DNA of 20,231 nucleotides from a virus. Position numbers and translations under genes: made by a program. Under the pieces are notes generated by a model that did no database searches, had not been told where the DNA came from, and saw only the letters and a program-made list of their open reading frames with translations. The stretch is from positions 1 to 20,231 of IMG/VR virus record IMGVR_UViG_3300032070_000087, one strand, 5' to 3'. This document shows positions 1 through 7,274 of the stretch, piece after piece (within the stretch, counting starts at the first letter, position 1; every line of letters begins with the position of its first letter).

Positions 1-90
1 GCGATCGCGGGCGACAGCCTGATCTCGGCCGCCAGGCGCAGCCGGTCGCAGGGCTCGCGGTGGATCGCGGGCCGCGGGTACGGCGACTGA
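1..90 (+). CDS. C-terminal end of upstream gene, probably terminase large subunit (partial)
   Basis: The first frame is open from the window edge and stops with TGA at 88-90, giving 29 residues that end in WIAGRGYGD. The stop shares its last base with the ATG of the next gene (TGATG), the junction style used throughout this cluster, so this is most likely the end of a real gene. The piece is too short to show a domain. Terminase large subunit is inferred only from position, directly ahead of a minor head protein and the portal. Confidence 0.5.
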   Translation, partial: AIAGDSLISAARRSRSQGSRWIAGRGYGD

Positions 91-1058
91 TGCCGTACGC
101 CCAGCAGGAGAAGGTCGCGGACCGCCTTGGGCAGGACGTCCGCAAGATGCAGCGCGATCGCGTGGAGAAGCCGGCCAGCGCAATGATCGTCGATAGCTGG
201 CACCAGGTGCAGTCCGACATCGCCACGCACGCCCGCGGGGTGTGGGGCCAGCACGCCGCGGTCGACGGCGTCGCCTACGCCGAAGGCGCCAAGGTACGGA
301 TCGCCCAGTTCATGGACCGCCAGCTCGCGACCTTCCGGACCGAAGCGGTCCGCGTCCTGCACACGGCCAAGCGGCACGCGCACGACCAGCAGTACCTCTC
401 GGCGTGCTGGATACTCGACCAGGTGACGCCGCCCAACGTGAAGATCAGGCCACGGCGGGAGATCCACGAGCGGTGGCAGAAGGCCAAGCTCGGGGAGGCG
501 TGGGCCGACCAGCCGATCGAGAACGCTCCGACCGACGAAGCCGCGCCCGCGAACCGCCTCGAGGGATGGCTCAAGGCGTGGCAGTACGCGGCGCTCGCGG
601 GGCTCACGCTCGCCGGCGTCCAGGGTGACGACGACTCCGAGATCGCGGCGCGCATCGAAGCCGCTACCGCCGACGGCCGGGACATCGCCGACGTCCTCGG
701 CCGGCTGGTGCAGAGCGAGGTCCAGCTCAGCATCGACGAGGGCGACCAGCTCGCAGCCGACGAGTTCGAGGACTACATCGAGGACCGGGTGTGGCAGACG
801 ATGGAGGACGAGCACGTGTGCGACGTCTGCGAAGAGAACGCAGGCCGTAGCGTGGACGACGTCGGCGACGAGCCCCCCGCGCACCCCTGGTGCCGGTGCT
901 GGCTGCGGATCATTCCGCGCGACTGGCAAAGCCTGCTCGACCGTCCGATCGCCCGGCTGGCGCCCGGCAGCATGGCGTTCCGGGATCCGTCCACCGGGGA
1001 CGTCGTGGGCTACGTCACCGTGGAGTTTGACAAGTGGGAAAGGTCGGTGAGAGACTAG
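90..1058 (+). CDS. MuF / SPP1 gp7-like minor head protein
   Basis: This 322-residue protein is probably a minor head (head morphogenesis) protein that binds the portal and may be carried inside the capsid. The C-terminal part carries the family hallmark: CDVC at about residues 244-247, then a G-rich turn, then PPAHPWCRC at about 262-270 followed by WLRIIP, a Cys/His cluster likely to bind metal. The N-terminal two-thirds is mostly helical and unrecognised. I start it at ATG 90, which overlaps the upstream TGA. The frame is open further upstream and has a GTG at 60, but that would run deep into the previous gene and adds arginine-rich, unlikely sequence. Gene order is slightly unusual because this family normally follows the portal. 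The family call is from the motif; the role is from family knowledge. Confidence 0.75.
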   Translation: MPYAQQEKVADRLGQDVRKMQRDRVEKPASAMIVDSWHQVQSDIATHARGVWGQHAAVDGVAYAEGAKVRIAQFMDRQLATFRTEAVRVLHTAKRHAHDQQYLSACWILDQVTPPNVKIRPRREIHERWQKAKLGEAWADQPIENAPTDEAAPANRLEGWLKAWQYAALAGLTLAGVQGDDDSEIAARIEAATADGRDIADVLGRLVQSEVQLSIDEGDQLAADEFEDYIEDRVWQTMEDEHVCDVCEENAGRSVDDVGDEPPAHPWCRCWLRIIPRDWQSLLDRPIARLAPGSMAFRDPSTGDVVGYVTVEFDKWERSVRD

Positions 1059-3031
1059 CCCCGATGGCCGGAGCGGACGTCATCGCCAACAAGCCCGACG
1101 GGATCGTAACCACTGCGACCGGCGTCGAGGCCCGCTCCAAACCCGTCGCGGTCATGACCCTCCCTCCCCCGCTCGATCCCGAGATGGTCCAGCAGCTCTT
1201 CCGCGAGTACGACCCCGACCCCAAGCCCGACCAGTCGTACACGGTCGAGGCCCACTACAACGCCGCGATCGCGAAGCGCTGGGCAGACGAGAAGCACACG
1301 GTCGAGAACCCGATCAGCGGCACGGTGATCACCGCGCGCGCGAACCGGCGCATCCAGCCCGTGAGGTTCGCGGGCTGGCCCAAGCTCAACGAGATACAGC
1401 AGCGCCCGACGTTCAGGGCGCAGAAGCTGCGCGAGACGCACGGCGTCTACGTCGATCCCATGCGGCTGCGGGAAGACGAGAGCGGGTTCGACCCGTTCGC
1501 CCTCGGGGCAGGAGGCGCGCCCGGGGCTACCGCGCCGGTCAATGACGAGTGGCACCCGCTCCTGCTCGGTCCGTTCTCGCGCAACCTCTACCTCTACGAC
1601 TTCCTCGACCAGGCATCGAAGGCGTACGAGGGCTACAACCATAACCCGATCCTGAAGTCGGCGATCAACGTCCGGGTGGCGTTCATCATGGGCGACGGCC
1701 CCAAGCTCGTGTTCGCGAACCCGGCGTGCCAGGCGATCTGGGACAACTGGGTCCTGACCGTCGAGCTGTACGGCGCGAGCTGGCACGACAAGCTGCGGAT
1801 GTTCTACAAGGACGTGGAGGTGATCGGGGAGTCGTTCATCTACGCCCCGATCATCGCCGAGACCGGCTACCCCGCGTTCAAGTACTGGGACGCGTCCACG
1901 GTGTGGGAGATCGTGACCGATCCGCGGGACATAGAGAACGTCTACTACGCGTACCGGCAGTTCATCACCCAGTGGCAGCTCCCGCTCGCCGCGGCGAATG
2001 CTCCCGTGGACGACAAGCGGATCCCGGTGACCGAGTACGTGATCGAGCAGGTGACGCCCGACTGCTGGCTGCACGTGAAGGCCAACGCGACCATCGGGGA
2101 GAAGCGCGGGCGCTCGGACCTGTTCTCGGTCCTCGGGTGGGGGAAGCGGTTCAAGGACTGGATGACGGCCGCCGTGGTCAACGCGCAGATCAGCAACGCG
2201 TTCGTGATGTGGTGGAACGTGAACGGCGCGCAGACCGACGTCGACGCCATCAAGGCCAACAACCAGTTCTCCTCCGTGCCGCCCCCGGGGACGTCGATCT
2301 ACACGAACAACCAGGTCGTGCCCAACCTGCTCCGGCCGGAGGGCGGCGGGGACATGGGGAACACGGGCGAGAACATCCTCGGCGTGATCGCGACGAGCCT
2401 GAACCTCCCGCCCGAGTACCTGGGCGTGACGGGGCACGCGACCAGGGCGACGGCCCTGACCCGGGGCGAGCCCGCGGTCAAGGCCTTCGAGCAGAGGCAG
2501 CAGCTCATGCGGGAGGCGATCGGGTGGATGGTGAAGCGGGTGATGGCGTGCGCGCGTGCGCGCGACGAGCTGCCGAAGATGCAGCCGAAGAAGGCCCAGC
2601 TCAGCCAGCTCACCCGCGCGGTCCGCGCCTCCGAGTTCGACAAGGCGCGCCAGATCGTGGAGGCGCTCCGGACGAACGGATCGTACAGCGTGCCGCTGGA
2701 CGAGTCCTTCGAGGTCATCATGCCGGACCTGCAGCCGGAGGACATCTCGACGACGCTGAAGACCTACACCACGCTCCGCGTGGGGAAGGTGTGGTCGCAG
2801 CAGACGTACAGCGAGCGCTCGGCCGAGCTCGTGGGAGACGACAAGTACGACTTCGACGAGGAGCAGGACCGGATGCGCCAGGAGCGCGAGGGCGGGGTGG
2901 AGACGATGAGCGCGATGCCCGTGAGCATGACCGGGCCCGGCAACGGCGGGAAGCCCGGCGGCCAGGAGTTCGGGAGCGGCGAGGACAACAAGGACTACCG
3001 GATGACCTCGAAGGGCAAGAGTGTCGGCTGA
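1034..3031 (+). CDS. Phage portal protein
   Basis: The portal forms the dodecameric ring at one capsid vertex through which DNA is packaged and to which the connector binds. At 665 residues it is long for the family. Portal-like features are the early stretch YNHNPILKSAINVRVAFIMG, a large central alpha/beta body with several aromatic-rich segments, and, near residues 455-490, PPEYLGVTGHATRATALTRG followed by a charged helix, which resembles the stem/wing segment of portals. The C-terminus is low-complexity and Gly-rich (about the last 35 residues). GTG at 1034 has GGAG eight bases upstream and overlaps the previous gene by 25 bp. ATG at 1064 (ten codons later) is a possible alternative start. 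It sits between the MuF-like protein and the protease/capsid genes, which fits a portal. Confidence 0.8.
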   Translation: MGKVGERLAPMAGADVIANKPDGIVTTATGVEARSKPVAVMTLPPPLDPEMVQQLFREYDPDPKPDQSYTVEAHYNAAIAKRWADEKHTVENPISGTVITARANRRIQPVRFAGWPKLNEIQQRPTFRAQKLRETHGVYVDPMRLREDESGFDPFALGAGGAPGATAPVNDEWHPLLLGPFSRNLYLYDFLDQASKAYEGYNHNPILKSAINVRVAFIMGDGPKLVFANPACQAIWDNWVLTVELYGASWHDKLRMFYKDVEVIGESFIYAPIIAETGYPAFKYWDASTVWEIVTDPRDIENVYYAYRQFITQWQLPLAAANAPVDDKRIPVTEYVIEQVTPDCWLHVKANATIGEKRGRSDLFSVLGWGKRFKDWMTAAVVNAQISNAFVMWWNVNGAQTDVDAIKANNQFSSVPPPGTSIYTNNQVVPNLLRPEGGGDMGNTGENILGVIATSLNLPPEYLGVTGHATRATALTRGEPAVKAFEQRQQLMREAIGWMVKRVMACARARDELPKMQPKKAQLSQLTRAVRASEFDKARQIVEALRTNGSYSVPLDESFEVIMPDLQPEDISTTLKTYTTLRVGKVWSQQTYSERSAELVGDDKYDFDEEQDRMRQEREGGVETMSAMPVSMTGPGNGGKPGGQEFGSGEDNKDYRMTSKGKSVG

Positions 3032-3542
3032 GGCGCCGATAAAGTCCATCGACCTCCAGGACGGCGGCGCCGACGTCCTGGTCGGTCTCCCTGACCTCTG
3101 CCGGACGTTCGTCGGGATCGCCGACTACCTCAGCCTCTGGTGCGAGCTCTACGGCCTTCGCGAGGGGAACATCCGCGTGGGCGGGGTCGAGTGGAAGGAC
3201 GAGCACACGCTCAAGTTCAAGATCACGGATCACCGGGGCAGCGCGATCAGCCCGTTGCGGTACGATCCCCGGATGCCGGAGAACCGGACCGCGCTGCGGG
3301 CGAGGCCGGAGCGGATGCGGCGGTTCATCGGGCTGTGCCCGTGGTTCCGGCGCCAGCTCTGGGAGGTCGACCAGGCGGTCCGCGCGTACCTGGACGCCCA
3401 GCAGCTCGAGCCGTCCGACGTCGAGACGATCAACCGGTGGACCGAGGACGGGCTGGTGCTGGTCCGGATCATCTGGAAGATCACGCCGGCGACCAGGCGG
3501 CGGTACATGACGCACCTGAAGTACGGGGACGAGCGGACGTGA
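3021..3542 (+). CDS. Hypothetical protein between portal and protease
   Basis: A 173-residue soluble protein that I do not recognise. It starts at GTG 3021 inside the end of the portal gene, with AGGG just upstream, and runs to TGA 3540-3542. It has a mixed alpha/beta appearance: an N-terminal acidic stretch, beta-like segments around VGGVEWKDEHTLKFKITD, an Arg-rich middle (RARPERMRRF) and a helical part with WFRRQLWEVDQAVRAYL. There is no signal peptide or membrane segment. Overlap with the portal and the next small gene suggests translational coupling within the head cluster. A head-assembly or packaging accessory role is only an inference from position. Confidence 0.65.
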   Translation: MSAEAPIKSIDLQDGGADVLVGLPDLCRTFVGIADYLSLWCELYGLREGNIRVGGVEWKDEHTLKFKITDHRGSAISPLRYDPRMPENRTALRARPERMRRFIGLCPWFRRQLWEVDQAVRAYLDAQQLEPSDVETINRWTEDGLVLVRIIWKITPATRRRYMTHLKYGDERT

Positions 3543-3733
3543 GCGATCGCGTGACCGCGTACCTCTCGCCCGACGAGCACAAGCTGATCCAGCTCCTCCG
3601 GACCGCCGAGGCCGACTGCACCCTCGAGGTCCACAAGCGGGACGGGGTGGTGGTGAACGTCGTGCGGTCCACGATCCATCGCAGGGAGTTTGAAAAACCA
3701 AGGCTTCGTGAGGTCGTTGCGGAGAGGCCTTGA
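3539..3733 (+). CDS. Small hypothetical protein (64 aa)
   Basis: A short gene starting at GTG 3539, which overlaps the previous stop in a GTGA junction, and ending at TGA 3731-3733. The product begins MSDRVTAYLSPDEHKLIQLL and contains a helix followed by beta-like strands (CTLEVHKRDGVVVNVV) and a basic tail (RREFEKPRLREVV). The stop-start overlap, the codon use (third-position G/C until the last fifteen codons) and the compact fold-like pattern support a real gene. Its final codons carry A-rich sequence unlike the rest, just before the non-coding leader of the protease gene. No family is recognised. Confidence 0.55.
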   Translation: MSDRVTAYLSPDEHKLIQLLRTAEADCTLEVHKRDGVVVNVVRSTIHRREFEKPRLREVVAERP

Positions 3734-3759
3734 CAGCGACCTGACCGGACTGCTAAACC
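3730..3759 (+). promoter_or_regulatory. Candidate promoter ahead of protease-scaffold-capsid genes
   Basis: TTGACA, a perfect sigma70-type -35, lies at 3730-3735. Eighteen bases later comes TAAACC at 3754-3759, preceded by TG at 3751-3752, an extended but weak -10 (3 of 6 matches). It sits at the end of the 64-residue gene, at the entry of the only sizeable non-coding gap in the window, so a start near 3766 would give a leader of about 100 bases. The -10 is poor, so this is a candidate only. Confidence 0.35.
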
Positions 3760-3792
3760 AAGGCGACAGTACAACCGAGCAGGGTTCATGGG

Positions 3793-3848
3793 GAGACGCG
3801 CCGTATCGCACAGACCAGGCGGGTTTGGCGAGCGGCGCGTCTCATTTT
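3793..3848 (+). terminator. Leader hairpin followed by TTTT: attenuator, terminator or RNA-stabilising stem
   Basis: GAGACGCGCCG at 3793-3803 pairs perfectly with CGGCGCGTCTC at 3833-3843. The 11-bp stem closes a 29-base loop and is followed by ATTTTCG. It ends six bases before the AGGGAGG ribosome site of the protease gene. The short T run and long loop make it a weak terminator. Because it lies between the candidate promoter and the coding start, a leader or attenuation role is equally possible. The inverted repeat is seen directly; the function is inferred. Confidence 0.5.
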
Positions 3849-3864
3849 CGTTCAGGGAGGTACG

Positions 3865-5559
3865 ATGCAGGCAACCGCAGAACGCAGCGTGAAGGGGATC
3901 CTCGGGAAGCTCCTCGCAGCGAAGTCCAAGCGCGAGGACGGCACCTTCACGCAGACCGGCGGCGTTCACAACGACATCTTCAACGTCCACCTCCCGGGCG
4001 GCGAGCAGGAGGAGGGCGAGCGCCCGATCCCGAAGGGCGTCGGGTTCGACAAGTGCGTCGACCGTATGGGCCGCGCCGGCGCCGACGATCCCGCGGCGCT
4101 CTGCGCGTGGATGTGGGACGAGGACACCGGCTACTTCGCGTCCGGCGAGCAGGAATGCGGTGAGGCCTGCGAGAAGTGCGAGGCACGGAAGGCGGCGATG
4201 GCCAGGTACTCGGACCGCGGCGAGGCCGCGGGGTCGACCGCGCAGGGCGCTCTCCTGCGCGGCAAGAGCAAGCGGAAGGTCGAGAGCATGGTCTCCCTCG
4301 CCGAGGCGATGGTCGACCGCAAGACGCGCAGCGTGCGGTGCACGGTCATCCGGGAGGGCGGCGGGAACCGGCGCGATCGCCACTGGTACGGGCCCGAGGC
4401 CATCGAGAAGATCGCCCAACTGATCAACGGCGCGAAGGCGCACATCAACCATCCGACCGAGGCCGAGGCCAAGGCGCGCCCCGAGGGCGACCTGTGGGGG
4501 CTCGCCGGGTTCTGGAAGGACGGGACGATCATCGAGGTCGAGGGAAGGCGCGCCGTGATGGCGACGCTCGTGTGCGATACGAGCGAGGCCGGCGAGGCCG
4601 CGCTGTCGAAGGCCGAGCACGCGATCGAGTACGCGAAGGAGTTCCCCGGGCTCGAGGAAGTGTACGCGGGGATCTCCATCAACGGCGACGGCGAGACCGA
4701 GCCGCGCGAGATCGAAGGACAGGACTGGAATTATGTGGTCGACGTGACCGAGCTCCCGAGGGCCGACGTGGTGACACGTCCGGCACGCGAGGGCAAGTTT
4801 CTAGCTTTGGTTGAGTCAATCCGCAGTGCAGACCCCAAGGAGGCACGAGAGATGGCGAACAAGGCTGTGAAGGGCGAGCTGACGAAGATCGCCGAGGCCA
4901 CGGCCGCGCTCGACGAGGACCAGGATCCGAAGAAGAGCGTCGGCATGATCGAAGGCGCCGTCGCCCGTCTCAAGGCTCTGTTCAAGGAGGCGTTCCCCCC
5001 GAAGGAGGAGGACGAATCCGAGAACGAGACCGAGGACGAGGCGGCGAAGAAGAAGGCGGCAGCGTCCGAGAAGCGCGAGGACGAGACCGAAGACGAGTCC
5101 GAGACCAAGGACGAGTCCGAGGACGAGGCCATGCGCGCAGACGACGCGGCCGGCGACGAGGACGAGGATGCCGAGGAAGAGCCCGAGAAGAAGGGCTCCA
5201 AGTCGGTCGTCCACATCAAGCACGAGGAGAAGCGCACGACTGCCGAGTCGGCGCGGGCCCTGCGCGATGCGACGAAGGAACTGAAGGAAGCCCAGGCCAC
5301 GATCGCGAAGCTGACCAAGAAGCTCGCGGTGTTCGAGGTCAAGGAGCTGACCGAGGCGGGGTTGCCCAAGGACTTCGCCGAGGCCCTGCAGGACCTCCCC
5401 GCTCCGCAGCGGAAGGCAATGCGCGCGCTGGCCGGGATGCTCAACGACCCCAGCTCGGATGGGTTCGCGGGCTCCACGGTGCGTGGCACGTCGGTCAAGG
5501 AGTCGAAGCCCGGTGACGGGTTCATGAAGCTCCTCGAGTCCGACGGCGGGAGGAGCTAG
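3865..5559 (+). CDS. Capsid maturation protease fused to scaffold
   Basis: A 564-residue protein that should scaffold the procapsid and then digest the scaffold. ATG 3865 has AGGGAGG four bases upstream. Residues 1-110 form a Cys-containing module (FDKCVDRM, ALCAWMW, then CGEACEKC at about 98-105). Residues 140-315 look like a prohead protease of the herpes-assemblin type: HWYGPEAI, then HINHP with candidate catalytic His196, LWGLAGFW, then YAGISING with candidate Ser271, then the family-like ending ADVVTRPAREGKF. Residues 340-440 are very acidic (Glu/Asp/Lys repeats), and about 440-500 is a predicted coiled coil (RDATKELKEAQATIAKLTKK). The C-terminus from about residue 500 is a globular or capsid-binding tail. 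It precedes the decoration and capsid genes, as expected. Catalytic residues are assigned by motif, not tested. Confidence 0.75.
   Translation: MQATAERSVKGILGKLLAAKSKREDGTFTQTGGVHNDIFNVHLPGGEQEEGERPIPKGVGFDKCVDRMGRAGADDPAALCAWMWDEDTGYFASGEQECGEACEKCEARKAAMARYSDRGEAAGSTAQGALLRGKSKRKVESMVSLAEAMVDRKTRSVRCTVIREGGGNRRDRHWYGPEAIEKIAQLINGAKAHINHPTEAEAKARPEGDLWGLAGFWKDGTIIEVEGRRAVMATLVCDTSEAGEAALSKAEHAIEYAKEFPGLEEVYAGISINGDGETEPREIEGQDWNYVVDVTELPRADVVTRPAREGKFLALVESIRSADPKEAREMANKAVKGELTKIAEATAALDEDQDPKKSVGMIEGAVARLKALFKEAFPPKEEDESENETEDEAAKKKAAASEKREDETEDESETKDESEDEAMRADDAAGDEDEDAEEEPEKKGSKSVVHIKHEEKRTTAESARALRDATKELKEAQATIAKLTKKLAVFEVKELTEAGLPKDFAEALQDLPAPQRKAMRALAGMLNDPSSDGFAGSTVRGTSVKESKPGDGFMKLLESDGGRS
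4837..4843 (+). promoter_or_regulatory. Internal Shine-Dalgarno site for nested scaffold start
   Basis: AAGGAGG, one of the best ribosome sites in the window, lies inside the protease-scaffold gene, eight bases before an in-frame ATG at 4852. The 40 bases just upstream use codons that are rare here (TTT, CTA, TTG, GTT, TCA), making a locally A/T-rich, probably unstructured patch like a gene start. Confidence 0.75.
4852..5559 (+). CDS. Nested scaffolding protein, in-frame internal start
   Basis: Translation from ATG 4852 (codon 330 of the protease-scaffold gene) would give a separate 235-residue scaffold protein beginning MANKAVKGELTKIAEATAAL. It contains the acidic low-complexity hinge, the coiled coil and the C-terminal segment, but no protease. 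The start falls just after the ADVVTRPAREGKF end of the protease domain, at the expected domain border. A strong AAGGAGG site lies eight bases upstream. This matches the known arrangement in which scaffold is expressed from an internal start of the protease gene, as with lambda C/Nu3. Expression is inferred from the site, frame and domain border. Confidence 0.7.
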   Translation: MANKAVKGELTKIAEATAALDEDQDPKKSVGMIEGAVARLKALFKEAFPPKEEDESENETEDEAAKKKAAASEKREDETEDESETKDESEDEAMRADDAAGDEDEDAEEEPEKKGSKSVVHIKHEEKRTTAESARALRDATKELKEAQATIAKLTKKLAVFEVKELTEAGLPKDFAEALQDLPAPQRKAMRALAGMLNDPSSDGFAGSTVRGTSVKESKPGDGFMKLLESDGGRS

Positions 5560-5561
5560 AC

Positions 5562-6035
5562 ATGGAGAACACCTACCGGTACCTCAGACAGGGAAACCCG
5601 GAGGCCTATCGCCTGGATCCCACGGGGACGAACCCCGTGAATCTCGGCGACCTGGTGGTGTGGGACGCGGCCGGGCCGTTCGCCCGGAAGATCGTGGCGC
5701 TCGACGCCAGCATCTTCCTCGGCGTGGCCGAGGGCGTGGGTCCGACTCCGGTCAGCCAGATCGACAACAAGCCGAACCTCGTCGACAGCGTGAAGGTCCG
5801 CAGGCACGGGATCTTCACCTTCACGAAGACGGCGGGCGACAGCCTGGTCCACGGGGATCCGCTGAAGATGGGGGCAGACGAGCAGACGGTTGCGCTCGCG
5901 ACGCTTCCCGCTGACGCGGCGCTCCTGGTCGGTCACGTGCACGCCCCACTCGCAGCCGCGGCCATCACCGGCGCGGGCACCGTGGATGTCGAAATCCAGG
6001 GCTCGTTCCCGGTCGCTGGCGCGGTCGGCGTGTAA
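5562..6035 (+). CDS. Capsid decoration-type protein (DUF2190-like)
   Basis: A 157-residue beta-rich protein between scaffold and major capsid genes, the usual place of a head decoration or stabilising protein. AGGAG lies six bases before ATG 5562. The pattern of NLGDLVVWDAAG, FLGVAEGVG, VKVRRHGIFTF and GDSLVHGDPLKM is like the DUF2190 family of small virion proteins: a beta strand with GD, then a 'GVAEG' turn, then a strand with 'HGIF', then 'GDPL'. The C-terminus is Ala/Gly-rich. It probably binds the outside of capsomers and braces the expanded shell. The family call is by pattern and position; alternatives are a lambda gpD-like trimer or a different head protein. Confidence 0.6.
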   Translation: MENTYRYLRQGNPEAYRLDPTGTNPVNLGDLVVWDAAGPFARKIVALDASIFLGVAEGVGPTPVSQIDNKPNLVDSVKVRRHGIFTFTKTAGDSLVHGDPLKMGADEQTVALATLPADAALLVGHVHAPLAAAAITGAGTVDVEIQGSFPVAGAVGV

Positions 6036-6047
6036 GGAGGCAAGCAC

Positions 6048-7271
6048 ATGATTCTCAGGGAAGCAACCCTCAAGTACCTGATGCGCTCGCCGTACGCGGA
6101 CTCGCGGATCAATCCCGCGATCGCCCACGTCGCCGAGGCCATCGCCAGCAAGTACGAATCCAGCCCTGGCAAGAAGGACGGCTGGGAAGCACCAGAGCTC
6201 CCGTGGAGGAAGATCCTGGAGACCGCGGCCTCGGCGCCGCAGCTCCTCCGGGAGGCGATCCCGTCCACGGCGCAGGGGCAGCTCCTCCGCGCCGGCATCC
6301 AGCTGATCGCGAACGCCTGGTACAAGCGCTACCCGGGGACCTACACCCAGGTCGCGCAGACGGTGGCCTCGAGCCGTCGCCAGGAGTTCTACGCTCCGCT
6401 CTTCGGCGCAGCGCGTCCGCAGGAGGTCAAGGCCGGTACCCCGTTCCGTGAGCAGGGGATCAAGGGTCAGGACCTCGAGGTCATCAACCGGAAGTTCGGC
6501 GCAATCGTCGCGTTCGAGCGCGAGCTCTTCGACGACGACCAGACCGGGCAGATCGGGACGTTCGCCCAGCGGTTGGGCGAGTCGATGGCCATGTGGCAGG
6601 ACCAGTACTTCTCGCGGAAGTTCATCGGCGTCGCGTCCTCGGACTTCGCTCCGAGCACGATCGAGGCGTCGAAGTGGACGGGCGAGAACAACAACGGGGA
6701 TGCGATCAGCACCCCGTTCTCCGTGAAGATGTACCGGACGAAGCAGGACACGACGGACATCGGCAACCGGCCGACGACGTTCGTCCAGCTCTCGTACGGT
6801 CCGCTGCTCACCGCGTTCCAGCGGCTGCGGCAGGCGAAGGACCCGCTGGGCCAGTCGATCGTGGTCATTCCGGACACGCTCCTGGTCAGCACCTTCGACG
6901 AGATCAACGGCCGGATGCTCACGATGAGCCCGGCGTTCCCGGCTGTCAGCGGCCAGGAGGGCGAGACGGCATCGACGGCATCCGCGGGATTCTTCCGCGG
7001 TCCGTTCGGGATCAACCCGGTCCAGGGGGAGTTCAAGCTCGTGGTGAACATCCACCTGGTTGCCGGCGTGTGGTCTCTGCTGCAGGGACACAAGGGGTAC
7101 ATCGAGCAGGTGCGCGATCCGATGGAGATCACGCAGGAGCAGCCCCAGTCGGGCGACTCGTTCGTCATGGACGCTTACCGGTTCCGGTCCCGGGCTCGTT
7201 GGGAGCAGGACTGGCTGGACCCCCGGTTCGCGTACCTGGGCAACGACGGCTCGGCGAGCATCTCGCAGTAG
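6048..7271 (+). CDS. Major capsid protein (HK97 fold)
   Basis: A 407-residue protein with an excellent ribosome site (AAGGAGG at 6034-6040, overlapping the previous stop), consistent with very high expression. Position after scaffold and decoration genes identifies it as the shell subunit. Segments such as FYAPLFGAARPQEVKAGTPF, FGAIVAFERELFDDD and a helix GTFAQRLGESMAMWQDQYF resemble the P-domain and spine-helix region of Mu gpT-like HK97-fold capsid proteins. The C-terminal SFVMDAYRFRSRARWEQDWLDPRFAYLG resembles the end of HK97-type capsids, where an Arg/Trp strand closes the A domain. There is no large N-terminal delta domain, in agreement with a separate scaffold. The fold is inferred from pattern and synteny. 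Confidence 0.8.
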   Translation: MILREATLKYLMRSPYADSRINPAIAHVAEAIASKYESSPGKKDGWEAPELPWRKILETAASAPQLLREAIPSTAQGQLLRAGIQLIANAWYKRYPGTYTQVAQTVASSRRQEFYAPLFGAARPQEVKAGTPFREQGIKGQDLEVINRKFGAIVAFERELFDDDQTGQIGTFAQRLGESMAMWQDQYFSRKFIGVASSDFAPSTIEASKWTGENNNGDAISTPFSVKMYRTKQDTTDIGNRPTTFVQLSYGPLLTAFQRLRQAKDPLGQSIVVIPDTLLVSTFDEINGRMLTMSPAFPAVSGQEGETASTASAGFFRGPFGINPVQGEFKLVVNIHLVAGVWSLLQGHKGYIEQVRDPMEITQEQPQSGDSFVMDAYRFRSRARWEQDWLDPRFAYLGNDGSASISQ

Positions 7272-7274
7272 GGC

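Noticed and set aside
60-89. GTG start at 60 for the MuF-like gene
   Set aside because: Would overlap 30 bases of the upstream gene; ATG 90 makes the TGATG junction typical of this cluster.
1055-3049. 664-codon open frame on the minus strand opposite the portal
   Set aside because: Composition is Arg/Val/Leu/His-rich without domains and it mirrors a clear portal gene; high-GC coding DNA often leaves the opposite strand open.
5010-5190. GA-rich repeat-like tract
   Set aside because: Explained by the acidic Glu/Asp/Lys hinge of the scaffold, not by a separate DNA repeat.
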